From Dyadobacter subterraneus (GTDB taxonomy: Bacteria; Bacteroidota; Bacteroidia; Cytophagales; Spirosomataceae): a stretch of DNA of 64,000 nucleotides. The notes below the pieces were generated by a model. That model made no database searches. It worked only from the letters and a program-made list of their open reading frames with translations, and was not told where the DNA came from. The stretch spans positions 1,542,114 through 1,606,113 of the forward strand of contig NZ_JACYGY010000002.1 of NCBI RefSeq assembly GCF_015221875.1, in the 5' to 3' direction. This document shows, piece by piece, positions 28,500 through 37,703 of the stretch (position 1 is the first letter of the stretch; every line of letters begins with the position of its first letter). Position numbers and translations under genes: made by a program.

Positions 28500-28801
28500 T
28501 ATTTGTGTTTTTATATTTCAATTTAGTTGATCAAATCAGCGATTGACGACCAACATATGTCACCCTGCGCGGGCCGCCCTTTCAGGGTTAAAATATTATT
28601 CGAAAGTATCTTTTCTATAATAATATCATCCCTTCGGGATTGGTCTTCAGAATTTAGTAGTTATAAAACCAATCAAGGATTTTAATGTTTTGTTTTTGGT
28701 TATTGTCTGTTTTTTATAATCCCGAAGGGATGGAATTTTTATAGAAGACAGTCGTCTGTATTAAATCTCAAAACCCTGAAAGGGTGATATAAGGAATCCA
28801 A
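28500..28801. repeat. Nested palindromic intergenic element between transporter and nagA
   Basis: A large inverted repeat fills about 28561-28795. The outer arms carry CCTTTCAGGGTT (28578-28589) and its complement AACCCTGAAAGG; the inner arms carry ATCCCTTCGGGATT and AATCCCGAAGGGAT, each with a matching TTCTATAA flank. The left outer arm is interrupted by a GC-rich 11-mer at 28567-28577. No coding frame is seen. The transcript could fold as a long hairpin between the two genes. Confidence 0.7.
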
Positions 28802-30124
28802 TCAAATCGCCCACTTCCGTATTTTATGACCTTTCATCGCATAGAAAACCAGATATAGATAACATGGAAACAAAACCCAGTAAGCAATCCTCACATCATA
28901 TAAATCAGCGATGTAGCCATAGAAAAGCGGCATAATTGCATTTCCACATAATCCCATAATCATAACTGATGCGCCAAGTTTGGTAAATCGACCCAGATCA
29001 TCCAAAGCTAATGGCCAGATTCCTGCCCAAACCAACGAATTAGCCAATCCCAAAAGCACCACAAACCAGATTGAAATATCAGTAGAGTGACCAAGGAAAT
29101 TAATTTGTCCGTGCGTGAAAATGATCAGCAAAGTGAAAGCTGTGCCGAAAAGTGTACAGATTCTTAAAGCGTTAACCTGACTTATAAATTTTGGTATCAA
29201 AGAAATCCCGATCAGATAACCACAGATTGTACAAAACAAAGTATAAGATGGAAATACCTTCGCTTCCAATAAATTTATCCCCATCGAATTGGCATAACCA
29301 ATGATGGTATCGATCGCAATTACCTGTGTTCCAACATGCAGAAAAATTGCCAGAGCACCCAGAATCAGATGAGGAAAATGGAAAATACTGGTTTTTCCTG
29401 CATTTGCTGTGGCAATTTCTTCGCTTTCATGCTCCGTGTCGATATCGGGCAGGGGAGATTTGTAAACCAGAAATCCTAATACAAAAAGAAAACTGCCAAG
29501 ACCGATATAAGGGTTAATAACACGCCTGATCAATTCATCCAGCGCGCCGCTTCTCTCTACATCGGTCATAGAACTTAATTGAGAAAAAAGCGCAGTATCA
29601 GTCGGACGAAGAATGACAGCGGCGAAAACAATCGGAGATAATATTCCGGCCGCTTTGTTACAAATTCCCATCATACTGATCCGCTGGGCAGCACGTTCTT
29701 TTGCTCCTAAAATCGTAATGTATGGATTTGCCGCAGATTGTAAAATCGCCAAACCAATCCCGATGGTAAACAACCCAAGGAGGAAAATTTCATAAGTCCG
29801 GGACATCGCCGCCGGCACAAAAATAAAAGCACCTGTTGCCATACACCAAAAACCGATCATCATCCCTTTCTTAAAGCCAACTGCTTTCAACAGATAAGAG
29901 GAAGGAACAGACATGACGAAATAGGCGATATAAAAAGCAAAAGCCACCAGATAAGCCTGGAAACTGGTCAGTTCACATGCTATTTTGAAATAAGGAATCA
30001 GAATAGAATTGACCCAGGAAACAAATCCAAAAATGAAAAACATCAAACCGATGATCAAAATCGAAATAGTCGTATCCCGCTTACTAAGCTGACTGGCAGG
30101 AATGGCAATGGATTGAGAACTCAT
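28802..30124 (-). CDS. Sugar MFS transporter, FucP/NagP type (probable N-acetylglucosamine permease)
   Basis: 440 residues with about 12 membrane helices. Family marks include GFVSWVNSILIPYFK in helix 1, AFYIAYFVMSVPSSYLLK, the helix-4/5 motif LGLFTIGIGLAILQSAANPYIT, and DLGRFTKLGASVMIMGLCGNAIMPL. FucP-family proteins are H+/sugar symporters; NagP members carry GlcNAc and commonly sit beside nagA and nagB, as here. Substrate assignment rests on that context. The cytoplasmic N-terminus is short and basic. Confidence 0.85.
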   Translation of the reverse strand: MSSQSIAIPASQLSKRDTTISILIIGLMFFIFGFVSWVNSILIPYFKIACELTSFQAYLVAFAFYIAYFVMSVPSSYLLKAVGFKKGMMIGFWCMATGAFIFVPAAMSRTYEIFLLGLFTIGIGLAILQSAANPYITILGAKERAAQRISMMGICNKAAGILSPIVFAAVILRPTDTALFSQLSSMTDVERSGALDELIRRVINPYIGLGSFLFVLGFLVYKSPLPDIDTEHESEEIATANAGKTSIFHFPHLILGALAIFLHVGTQVIAIDTIIGYANSMGINLLEAKVFPSYTLFCTICGYLIGISLIPKFISQVNALRICTLFGTAFTLLIIFTHGQINFLGHSTDISIWFVVLLGLANSLVWAGIWPLALDDLGRFTKLGASVMIMGLCGNAIMPLFYGYIADLYDVRIAYWVLFPCYLYLVFYAMKGHKIRKWAI

Positions 30125-30296
30125 TTTTCTTTAGTTGAGAGTTGAAAGTGTTGCTCATTTTAATACTTTGGCCGATTATGAGTTTTTTAATTACTTGGAT
30201 AGAAAAAGGTCGAAATCATTTCATTATTTGGTTTTACTCATCACTTTCAACTTTCAATTTTCAACCGCGCGGCGGCCGCTTTCAACTAAATTAAAA
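30125..30296. other. Intergenic region with inverted GTTGAAAGTG / CACTTTCAAC repeats
   Basis: GTTGAAAGTG (30141-30150) is inverted as CACTTTCAAC (30242-30251), followed by two more TTTCAA copies. A GC-rich 13-mer (30267-30279) interrupts the last copies. No gene seen. Confidence 0.45.
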
Positions 30297-31691
30297 CTAA
30301 ACCGTAGGTTCCCAGCCCTTTGCATATTCTCGTTTCCATAGTTTCATAGCCTCTTTATTATTTTTGATATAACCGTTTGTAGGATCTATATCAAGTGAAC
30401 CGCCGGAACGGACAGCGATATTTCCGAGCTGACAAAGTAATGTACTTTGGTAACCGCCTACGATTTCAGCATTTACGACGGTTCCTTTTTTAATTCCATC
30501 AAAGAAATTCTGGATATGAATTGCGTCCAGGGCTTGTGACGGATCCATTTTATTTCTTGCATCGATCTTGTAATCGTTTTGGACGTCTTTCACCAGTTTA
30601 TTTTCCAGATCATATACTTTATATGAATTTCCGGGCTCGATCTGGATTGATCCTTTTTCACCATAAAAAACAACACCTACACTGGCGCCTTCGTTGGTTC
30701 GTCCGTTGCAGCTTCTGCCTTCCCAGGTCATTCCTTTATCATTGCCGAAATCCCAGCTGATAACTTGTGTATCAGGCGTTTGCCAGTCGTCTTTGTATCG
30801 GTATCTTCCTCCGGATGACGTAACGTGTGTTGGATATTCAACACCTAAACCCCAGCGCATTAAGTCGACCATATGCGTTCCGTTGTTCAAGGCTTCTCCT
30901 GTTCCCCAATTCCAAAGCCAATGCCAGTTGTAATGGACAAGATTGTCTTTATAAGCCATTCTTGTCGCCGGTCCCTGCCATAATTCATAGTCGAGCCAGG
31001 TTGGAACTGCCACTTCTTTTCCAATTCCGATGGATGCACGGTTGTTGGTATACCAGCCTTTGGCAAAATAAGCGCGACCGATTGTTCCGTTGATCACTTC
31101 TTTTACACCCAAAGCAACATTTGGCCAGGAACGGCGCTGGTTGCCCATTTGGATTACGTTTTTATATTTTTTAGCAGCTGCTACCAAAAGTTCTCCTTCA
31201 TGAGGATTATGACTGCATGGTTTTTCAAGATAAACGTGTTTTCCAGCCTTGGAAGCAAGAATTGCAGCTGGTGCATGCCAGTGATCTGGCGCAGCTACCA
31301 CAAGCGCATCCATGTCTTTATCTTCAAGCGCTTTTCTGAAATCAGGCTGATTTTTTGGTTTGGAACCGGATAGTTCTTCAACCTTTGCAATACATTTTGC
31401 AGCAGCTCGTGAATCTACATCAGAAATATAAATCACTTCACAATTGGGCTGCAAAGCATAATTACTCGCCAGAGCAAAACCACGGCTGTTCACACCCATG
31501 ATACCTACGCGAACTTTTTCATTCGCCCCTATTATTTTTGCATAACTTTTCGCACTGAAACCTGGAAGAATGCCGCCAAAAGAAAGAAGCGCCGTTCCGG
31601 CCAGTGTTTTCTTAATAAAATCTCTTCGGGAATTATTATTGTCTGATTCCGTTTTTGTATCCTGAACTGATGATATATCCTTGGTTTTCAT
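30297..31691 (-). CDS. Gfo/Idh/MocA-family protein with twin-arginine signal
   Basis: 464 residues. A twin-arginine-type signal (S-R22-R23-DFIKKTLAGTALLSFGG) precedes a Rossmann domain (VGIMGVNSRG) and the family Lys motif HVYLEKPCSHN. The C-terminal domain has the HYNWHWLWNWGTGEALNNGTHMVDL stretch typical of exported Bacteroidota Gfo/Idh/MocA proteins. Export by Tat in folded form fits a tightly bound nicotinamide cofactor. Candidate jobs are redox-assisted modification or NAD-dependent cleavage of a glycoside at this locus. It is not clearly a GH109 enzyme. It lies upstream of the nag genes on the same strand. Confidence 0.85.
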   Translation of the reverse strand: MKTKDISSVQDTKTESDNNNSRRDFIKKTLAGTALLSFGGILPGFSAKSYAKIIGANEKVRVGIMGVNSRGFALASNYALQPNCEVIYISDVDSRAAAKCIAKVEELSGSKPKNQPDFRKALEDKDMDALVVAAPDHWHAPAAILASKAGKHVYLEKPCSHNPHEGELLVAAAKKYKNVIQMGNQRRSWPNVALGVKEVINGTIGRAYFAKGWYTNNRASIGIGKEVAVPTWLDYELWQGPATRMAYKDNLVHYNWHWLWNWGTGEALNNGTHMVDLMRWGLGVEYPTHVTSSGGRYRYKDDWQTPDTQVISWDFGNDKGMTWEGRSCNGRTNEGASVGVVFYGEKGSIQIEPGNSYKVYDLENKLVKDVQNDYKIDARNKMDPSQALDAIHIQNFFDGIKKGTVVNAEIVGGYQSTLLCQLGNIAVRSGGSLDIDPTNGYIKNNKEAMKLWKREYAKGWEPTV

Positions 31692-31741
31692 GGGATAAAC
31701 TTTAAGTTTTTGTATAATCTTAGTAAGATATCTTGATCCCT

Positions 31742-32743
31742 TTATTTACTGGCTTTCATCACACTTTCAAGTGTAACACTTTTTCCACCCTGTCTTTTAC
31801 TTTCATCAGCGGCTTCCATAAAAGCGAATATTTCTATGGTTTCCTCCGGAGTTACAGGTACTTCACCAGTTTTGAAATATTTAATAATATCAACCAAAAG
31901 CGGTTCATATCCGGCGTAAGGGCCTAAAATTTTATTTCCGTCCTGCGTAAATACCGTTCCGCCGTAATCATGTTTTCCTGTACGAGTACCGCGAAAAGTG
32001 CCCGTTCGTCCATCTGCCCATACACCGACAACAATATCAGTATCTGGCGTACTTACGCGACTTACACTTTTACACCCGGTTCCCATCACCGTATATAATG
32101 TTTCAACACCATGGATTCCATACCAGAAAAAATCAGGATGCGTTTTTTCCAAAGTTGCCGGACTGTACGTATCCGCGCCCAGTACTTTCTTTTTATCAAT
32201 GGCTTCAATTCCTTTGATGTAACGAAGGGAGGAAGCAGAGAAAATTGGAATATTATATTTTTTTGAAGCGTCATATATGGCCAGCACATCTTTCATCGAC
32301 GCAGCCACCGGCTTGTCGATAAACATTCTTTTGCCAGCTTTAAAAACTTCCAGAGCCTGTTGAAGATGCAGTCGTCCGTCGTTTGTTTCAAGCAAAACCA
32401 CATCTACTTTCGAAAGTAAATCCTTGATGGAACCCACAATTTCCACGCCCAGTTTTTTTACTTCTTCGGTGTAAGCCGGAATTCTGGAAACGCTGGATTC
32501 GATGTCCTTACTTCCGTGCGGATAAGCAGCGACAACCTTATAGCCGTCGTAAACCGGATCCGGATTTGCTGCATTGAGTGCTTTGGCAAAGGCGGTACTA
32601 TGTGAAGTATCTAGTCCAATAATTCCGACTCTTTTACCATTGGCCTGGTGCGCCAAAGTTGGCAAAATGTCTGCGAATTGCAAACCAACGCCAGTGATTA
32701 CCGCTGTTTTAATGAAGTGCCTCCGGTCAAAAGAATCCATCAT
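31742..32743 (-). CDS. Gfo/Idh/MocA-family protein, twin-arginine type, short
   Basis: 333 residues from the ATG at 32743 (MMDSFDRRHFIK). An upstream in-frame ATG at 32785 lies before the predicted start of transcription and beside a palindromic operator, so it is rejected. The RRHFIK signal is followed by a Rossmann segment (RVGIIGLDTSHS), MFIDKPVAASM (the EKP-like position as DKP) and IHGVETLYTVMG. It is shorter than its neighbour and aligns with putative dehydrogenases of the family. It lies between the LacI-type regulator and the longer family member, 50 bp from the latter, and probably heads that transcript. Confidence 0.8.
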   Translation of the reverse strand: MMDSFDRRHFIKTAVITGVGLQFADILPTLAHQANGKRVGIIGLDTSHSTAFAKALNAANPDPVYDGYKVVAAYPHGSKDIESSVSRIPAYTEEVKKLGVEIVGSIKDLLSKVDVVLLETNDGRLHLQQALEVFKAGKRMFIDKPVAASMKDVLAIYDASKKYNIPIFSASSLRYIKGIEAIDKKKVLGADTYSPATLEKTHPDFFWYGIHGVETLYTVMGTGCKSVSRVSTPDTDIVVGVWADGRTGTFRGTRTGKHDYGGTVFTQDGNKILGPYAGYEPLLVDIIKYFKTGEVPVTPEETIEIFAFMEAADESKRQGGKSVTLESVMKASK

Positions 32744-32769
32744 TGTAGTATTAAAGGTTAGGAATAGTC

Positions 32770-32801
32770 CAAATGTAAAAAACAAATCGGGTACGTACCC
32801 G
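32770..32801 (-). promoter_or_regulatory. Promoter with a 14-bp palindromic operator (LacI-type)
   Basis: On the minus strand TACATTTG (32777-32770) is an exact -7 box about 27 bp before the ATG at 32743. Immediately upstream, 32788-32801 is the perfect palindrome CGGGTACGTACCCG with a central CG, the shape of LacI-family operators. It covers the -33 region, where no TTG is visible. The divergence in gene function and the LacI-type regulator just upstream make that protein the likely binder. Confidence 0.6.
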
Positions 32802-32919
32802 TAAATATACCAACAAAATTAAAATACATTGACTTTTTTGAAAAAATGTATTAAAAATTCTGCTTTGGCTAAATAATTATTTGTTTTAAAAAAGTAAAAT
32901 TGAAAAATACGGCAGATTC

Positions 32920-33987
32920 TTAAACGGGTAGTATTTGATAAAACTCCTGATTTTCCCGGGTGATAATATCAATTGTCATATACTGCGTTTTCTCGACCTG
33001 CTGTCCTCTCACTAATGTTTGATACAAAGCCATAAGGGCGCGATAGGCTTGTTCTTCCGGTTTGTGACAAATCAGAAAATCAATTGTTCCGGTATTCAGG
33101 TGCTGAATATTTTCTTTCAAAAAATCATAACCAACCAGCGCAATATCTTTTTTATGTTTGTTTTCCAGAAAAGTCGCCACGGAGAATACTCTGGAATTGG
33201 TAACAAAAATAGCTTCAATATCTTCATTTATAGTAAAAACCTGCGTCAGGTTTTTGGCTACTGAAAGGTAATCCGTCTCTTTAATATCAGCGCGGATTAT
33301 TTCAAAGTTTAACTGATTCTCTTTAAGGTAACTTCGGAAACCTTCTTCAATCTGAAGGTAATTGTAGTTTTCTATTTCTTTTGAAATATTTACGACTAAA
33401 ATTTTTCCTTTTGTCTCCTTACGATAGGTCAGTAATTTCGCCCCGAGATATCCGCTTTTGAATAAATGCGGACCAATATAGGCCAGACTATGCTGTTCGG
33501 GAATATTGGAATCTATAAATACAAAAGGAATTTTCAGTCGCCGGCATTCTTCGGTAAATTTTATGGACGGAGCGATAAAAGAAGGGGATAGCAGCACGCC
33601 GTTTACACCTTTTTCCAATATCAGATTAGCCTGTTCTTCAAAAGAATTTTCATCATTCAGATCAAAGAAAAATGTAATGGTTTGAATTCCGTAAGGTTTA
33701 ATTTCAGTTTCAGCCCGTTGAATGCCATAAAGCGGCGCACCCCAGAAATCTGTTTCATCCGAAACTCTTGGAATTAATACGGCCAGAATAATGATATTTT
33801 TCGAAGCCAGCCGGCTCGCCAGAATATTTGGCTGATAGTCGAGCTCCTTAATGATTTCGTTAATTCTTTTTTTAGTCTTTTCCGAAACACCTGTGCGGTT
33901 GTGAATTACCCTGTCGACCGTTGCAATCGATACATTTGCTCTGCGGGCAATTTCTTTGACACCAAAGTACGTCGGATCTTTTTCCAT
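32920..33987 (-). CDS. LacI-family transcriptional regulator
   Basis: 355 residues. LacI-type HTH at about residues 8-30 (GVKEIARRANVSIATVDRVIHNRTGVS), hinge helix (PNILASRLASKN), then a periplasmic-binding-protein-like sensor domain (Peripla_BP type) to the end, with GYDFLKENI and FLICHKPEEQAYRA. It should sense a sugar from this locus and control the leftward genes and perhaps the divergent susC operon 578 bp away. The palindrome at 32788-32801 is a candidate site. Whether it represses or activates is not readable. Confidence 0.9.
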   Translation of the reverse strand: MEKDPTYFGVKEIARRANVSIATVDRVIHNRTGVSEKTKKRINEIIKELDYQPNILASRLASKNIIILAVLIPRVSDETDFWGAPLYGIQRAETEIKPYGIQTITFFFDLNDENSFEEQANLILEKGVNGVLLSPSFIAPSIKFTEECRRLKIPFVFIDSNIPEQHSLAYIGPHLFKSGYLGAKLLTYRKETKGKILVVNISKEIENYNYLQIEEGFRSYLKENQLNFEIIRADIKETDYLSVAKNLTQVFTINEDIEAIFVTNSRVFSVATFLENKHKKDIALVGYDFLKENIQHLNTGTIDFLICHKPEEQAYRALMALYQTLVRGQQVEKTQYMTIDIITRENQEFYQILPV

Positions 33988-34235
33988 TGAAATAAATATT
34001 CGCTGATCGTTTGATTGAGTAATGAGATTTTTTCTGCTGACCGGACGGCACGAAAATCGTGGCAGTACGATAATCCAATGTAATCAGCCTTTTGTAAATA
34101 ACAAAATAGATACGGGTCTTACCAGAGTTGCCAGGTATTATTCCTAAGTCAAAAACTTTAATTTAAATAATTCAAATTATTTATATGATAATTATTTAAA
34201 TTTCATTTATTGAAGTCAAATGAGCCTGCCTCCGG

Positions 34236-34266
34236 TTGCTAATTAATAATTATGTACTTTACTTTG
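34236..34266 (+). promoter_or_regulatory. Promoter of the susC-susD-sulfatase operon
   Basis: TTG at 34236-34238, 20 nt, then TTACTTTG at 34259-34266 (7 of 8 to TAnnTTTG). Predicted transcript start near 34273, leaving a leader of about 290 nt before susC. Confidence 0.55.
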
Positions 34267-34354
34267 TCCACCAATTTAATAGATTAAATAGTCTTGACGA
34301 AAGATCTGTTAATTTGTAATCCGACAACCCACAACCACCAAACTGTTTAGTACT

Positions 34355-34444
34355 ATGAAAACTTCAAATTTTACGTTATCAGAAATAATCCATCCGGGTT
34401 TCTTTTCGTCTTCTCTGCTTAGTCAAACTTTCTGTTGCGTTTAA
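34355..34444 (+). CDS. Possible 29-residue leader peptide upstream of susC
   Basis: ATG-initiated frame of 29 codons plus stop, beginning MKTSNFTLSEII and ending LSQTFCCV, with a serine-rich middle. It lies wholly inside the predicted 5' leader of the susC operon and is followed by a small GC-rich hairpin before the susC start at 34566. Frames this short occur by chance; the placement is what makes it worth listing. I recognise no family. Confidence 0.3.
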   Translation: MKTSNFTLSEIIHPGFFSSSLLSQTFCCV

Positions 34445-34565
34445 TTATCTAACTATCATTTTTATCGTTTTGAGCTTTCGCCTTCCGGTTTTTGGACCGG
34501 TCTGAATGATTGATTATATCCAGGTTTCACACAAACCATCCCATTTTTTTTAACCAAGTCCTAAA

Positions 34566-37500
34566 ATGTCAAAAAATCTATCAAAATCAATCCCGAACCT
34601 GCGGGAGTGGGTTTTTCTATCTGCTTTTATTTTTATCAGCTTACAGACTTTTGCACAGAACGTTACCGTAAAAGGAACTGTAACATCAACAACTGACAAA
34701 AACGGTTTGCCCGGTGTCAATATTATCGTGAAAAATACGCTGGTAGGTACTTCAACAGATGCCGACGGAAAATTTGAATTGAGCGTTCCTTCGGATGCAA
34801 TTCTTGTTTTTTCCGGTATCGGGTACGTTACCCAAGAATCTGCGGTGAAGGGAAGAAGTATTGTTGATATCCAGCTTGCGGCCGATACGAAGCAACTTGA
34901 TGAGGTTGTCGTTGTAGGTTACGGAACACAAAAGAGAAATAGTCTTACCAATTCTGTATCAACAATTTCAGGTGAGGATGTTGCCCGTAGACCAGTTTCA
35001 AATATTCAGCAATCTTTTCAGGGTTTGATGCCTGGTGTTGCTGTCAATGATTTGGGCGGTGCTCCGGGGAAATCAAATACTACAATCCGTGTTCGTGGTA
35101 TTACAACTTTTAATATAAATGGAAGCAGTACAAGCGGTTATGATCTTGGGAAAAATGATGCGCTTGTTATTGTTGACGGTATTGAACAGCAATTAGCTAA
35201 TATCAATCCTGACGATATCGAATCCGTTTCTATTTTGAAAGATGCTGCATCGACGGCCATTTACGGTTCGCGTGCAACCAATGGTGTTGTTTTGATCACG
35301 ACAAAAAAAGCAAAAGGATCCAAAATACAGGTTGATTATAACGGCTACTACGCCATCCAAAAATCTAATAATGTCCCTAAAATGATGGGATTGGAAGCTT
35401 ACATGCGCGAGCAGGTAGCTGCTTACACCAACGCTGGTTCGGCAATTCCAGCGCGTTTCACAGAGGAATCGATCCAGGCTTATGTAAATGCAACAGATCG
35501 TGAAAAATATCCTTTGCCAAATACCTGGTTCCAGACTTTGCTTCGTTCTGCGCCTCAGCAAAATCATAGCTTATCTGTTGCTGGTGGTAATGATGTGATA
35601 CGCACAAGATTAAGTGTGCGCTATCAAAATCAGGAAGGTGTAATTATGAATTTTGGGAATAAAATCGGGGAATTCAGGTTAAATACGGATTATGATGTTT
35701 CCAAAAGAGTGCGTGTTAGCGCTAATATCAATTACCGCACAACGAGCACAGAAAATCCGACAACCAATACGGATCCTTCAACCGGAGATGTGATTTCTCC
35801 ACTGAATAACTTTTTCCACGGATCACTTTGGGCTGTTCCAAAATATCCTGATGGAACTTATGGCTTAAGCACGCAGGGAAATAATCCATTAATGTTTCTT
35901 GAAATCGGGGGACAATCCAGACAGAAAACGGATTACCTATCGGGTTTTCTTAAAGCTGAATTTGAGCTTGCCGATGGACTTGTTTTCTCAACGCAGTTTG
36001 CGGGAAGAGGCACTTATACGCAGCAGAAAAACTATACAAATTCATATACCAATACGGATAAGAATACGAATATCACAAAAACAATTGCCAACAACAGTTT
36101 GTATGAAATCCGTAACACGTTGCGTGAATATACAATCAACAACTTGTTGACTTACGAGAAAAGTTTTGGAAGTCATAATTTGAAGGCGCTTGTTGGTTAT
36201 TCTCAAATCGGAAATACCCAAACTTTTCTGTCCGCGTACCGTGAGCGTTTTTATAATAATGATATCGGATCCATCGGACAAGGTGCAAATGACGGGACAA
36301 AAAGTAATTCCGGTCGTGACGCGGAGTATGGTTTGAGATCCTTTTTCGCCCGTGTGAATTATGACTATGACGGTAAATATCTTCTCGAAGTAAATGGCCG
36401 TTATGACGGTTCTTCCAAATTTACCGGTTCAAAACAATATAGCTTTTTCCCTTCTTTCTCTGCGGGTTGGAGAATTTCAAAAGAGAAATTCTGGGAAGGA
36501 TTGGAAAGTACAGTTAACGATTTGAAATTCAGAGGTTCTTATGGTAAAACCGGAAATCAGTCGGTTGATTTGTACAGTTATTACGCAGCGCTAACGGCCA
36601 ATGGTTACAGCTTCGGTGGAACGCCTGTTCAGGGTTATCGTCAGAATACTTTGGCAAATACAAACTTGGGCTGGGAATCTACCACGCAGCTTGATTTAGG
36701 TGTGGATGCTGCTTTCCTTCATAAAAGATTAAACCTGACCGTTGATTATTACAATAAACAGACAAACGATATTTTGCTGAATCTTGATATTCCGGGCACA
36801 ATCGGTTTGACTGCACCTCCGCAAAATGCAGGTTCAGTTCAAAATAAAGGTTGGGAATTCAGTGCCAATTATCGCGGTGTGCCAAGTGCTTCGGGTTTCA
36901 GATATAGCGTGGGTGGTAATTTAAGTATCAACACCAATTTGGTTACGGATCTTAAAGGAACAGGTCCATACATTACCGGTTCCGATATTGATCCTCGTTA
37001 CATCATCAAAAAAGGTTTGCCGATCAACACGCTTTGGGGTTATAAAACAGACGGTTTGTTCCAGACACAACAGGAAATCACGGATTACAAAGCGACTTAC
37101 GCAGCAAATACAAAACCGGGAGATGTTAAGTATGTTGATTTGAACGGCGACGGAAAAATCGATGCAAATGATATGACTGCGATCGGAAATTCTTTCCCAA
37201 AATATACTTTCGGCTTCAACGCAGATCTTTCTTACAAGAATTTCGACCTGAATATCATTTTCCAGGGAGCTGCAAAAGTGAATTCTCGGTTGGCCGGTGC
37301 TTTGGCTGAAATGGGAAATCAGGAAGGTTTTACGCATGAGATTTATACAAACAATTACTGGACGCCGGAACATACAGACGCGCGTTTCCCTCGTCCGGTT
37401 AAGTATGATCTGAGAAACGTAGCAACTTCTGATCGTCTGGTTTTGAATGGTTCTTATCTGCGTTTGAAAAATGTACAATTGGCTTATAACATACCAACGC

Positions 37501-37673
37501 CGATCACGCAGAAAATTCATTTGAACAAAATCCGTGTCTACGTTTCTGCTACTAACCTTTTTACGATCTCGAAACTGAACGAGTGGAATCTCGATCCAGA
37601 AGCTCCATCCGGACGTGCGGTTTACTATCCGCAAACTGCCTTGTATACTGCTGGTTTGAATCTGCAATTCTGA
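34566..37673 (+). CDS. SusC/RagA-family TonB-linked outer-membrane glycan importer
   Basis: 1035 residues. Signal peptide ending LQTFAQ, CarboxypepD_reg-like domain (about 32-115, GLPGVNIIVKNTLVGTSTDADG), TonB-box-like segment and EVVVVGYGTQKR, plug with ILKDAASTAIYGSRATNGVV, then a barrel. DLNGDGKIDANDMTAIG is the usual late calcium-like loop of SusC proteins. It should form, with the SusD protein 30 bp downstream, a pedal-bin complex that brings glycan oligomers into the periplasm. Four sulfatases in the same direction point to a sulfated ligand. Confidence 0.95.
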   Translation: MSKNLSKSIPNLREWVFLSAFIFISLQTFAQNVTVKGTVTSTTDKNGLPGVNIIVKNTLVGTSTDADGKFELSVPSDAILVFSGIGYVTQESAVKGRSIVDIQLAADTKQLDEVVVVGYGTQKRNSLTNSVSTISGEDVARRPVSNIQQSFQGLMPGVAVNDLGGAPGKSNTTIRVRGITTFNINGSSTSGYDLGKNDALVIVDGIEQQLANINPDDIESVSILKDAASTAIYGSRATNGVVLITTKKAKGSKIQVDYNGYYAIQKSNNVPKMMGLEAYMREQVAAYTNAGSAIPARFTEESIQAYVNATDREKYPLPNTWFQTLLRSAPQQNHSLSVAGGNDVIRTRLSVRYQNQEGVIMNFGNKIGEFRLNTDYDVSKRVRVSANINYRTTSTENPTTNTDPSTGDVISPLNNFFHGSLWAVPKYPDGTYGLSTQGNNPLMFLEIGGQSRQKTDYLSGFLKAEFELADGLVFSTQFAGRGTYTQQKNYTNSYTNTDKNTNITKTIANNSLYEIRNTLREYTINNLLTYEKSFGSHNLKALVGYSQIGNTQTFLSAYRERFYNNDIGSIGQGANDGTKSNSGRDAEYGLRSFFARVNYDYDGKYLLEVNGRYDGSSKFTGSKQYSFFPSFSAGWRISKEKFWEGLESTVNDLKFRGSYGKTGNQSVDLYSYYAALTANGYSFGGTPVQGYRQNTLANTNLGWESTTQLDLGVDAAFLHKRLNLTVDYYNKQTNDILLNLDIPGTIGLTAPPQNAGSVQNKGWEFSANYRGVPSASGFRYSVGGNLSINTNLVTDLKGTGPYITGSDIDPRYIIKKGLPINTLWGYKTDGLFQTQQEITDYKATYAANTKPGDVKYVDLNGDGKIDANDMTAIGNSFPKYTFGFNADLSYKNFDLNIIFQGAAKVNSRLAGALAEMGNQEGFTHEIYTNNYWTPEHTDARFPRPVKYDLRNVATSDRLVLNGSYLRLKNVQLAYNIPTPITQKIHLNKIRVYVSATNLFTISKLNEWNLDPEAPSGRAVYYPQTALYTAGLNLQF

Positions 37674-37703
37674 TCGTAACTCATTACCATTGACTTGAAA
37701 ATC

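Larger units (their letters stand above)
33988..34565. other. Divergent control region between the LacI-type regulator and susC
   Basis: 578 bp. Contents: a degenerate operator-like CGGGTCTTACCAG near 34109, an AT-rich block with an AAATAATT-type dyad (about 34160-34205), the susC promoter (34236-34266), a 29-codon reading frame (34355-34444) and a short CCGGT/ACCGG hairpin near 34485-34500. No larger gene is seen. Confidence 0.5.

Noticed and set aside
30297..31691. Direct assignment to GH109
   Set aside because: The fold and twin-arginine signal fit the superfamily, but the GH109-specific C-terminal motifs are not recognisable by eye.
36921..37667. 248-codon minus-strand frame inside susC
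   Set aside because: Antisense shadow of the susC barrel region; residue composition (many I/R/Q/C) is not protein-like.
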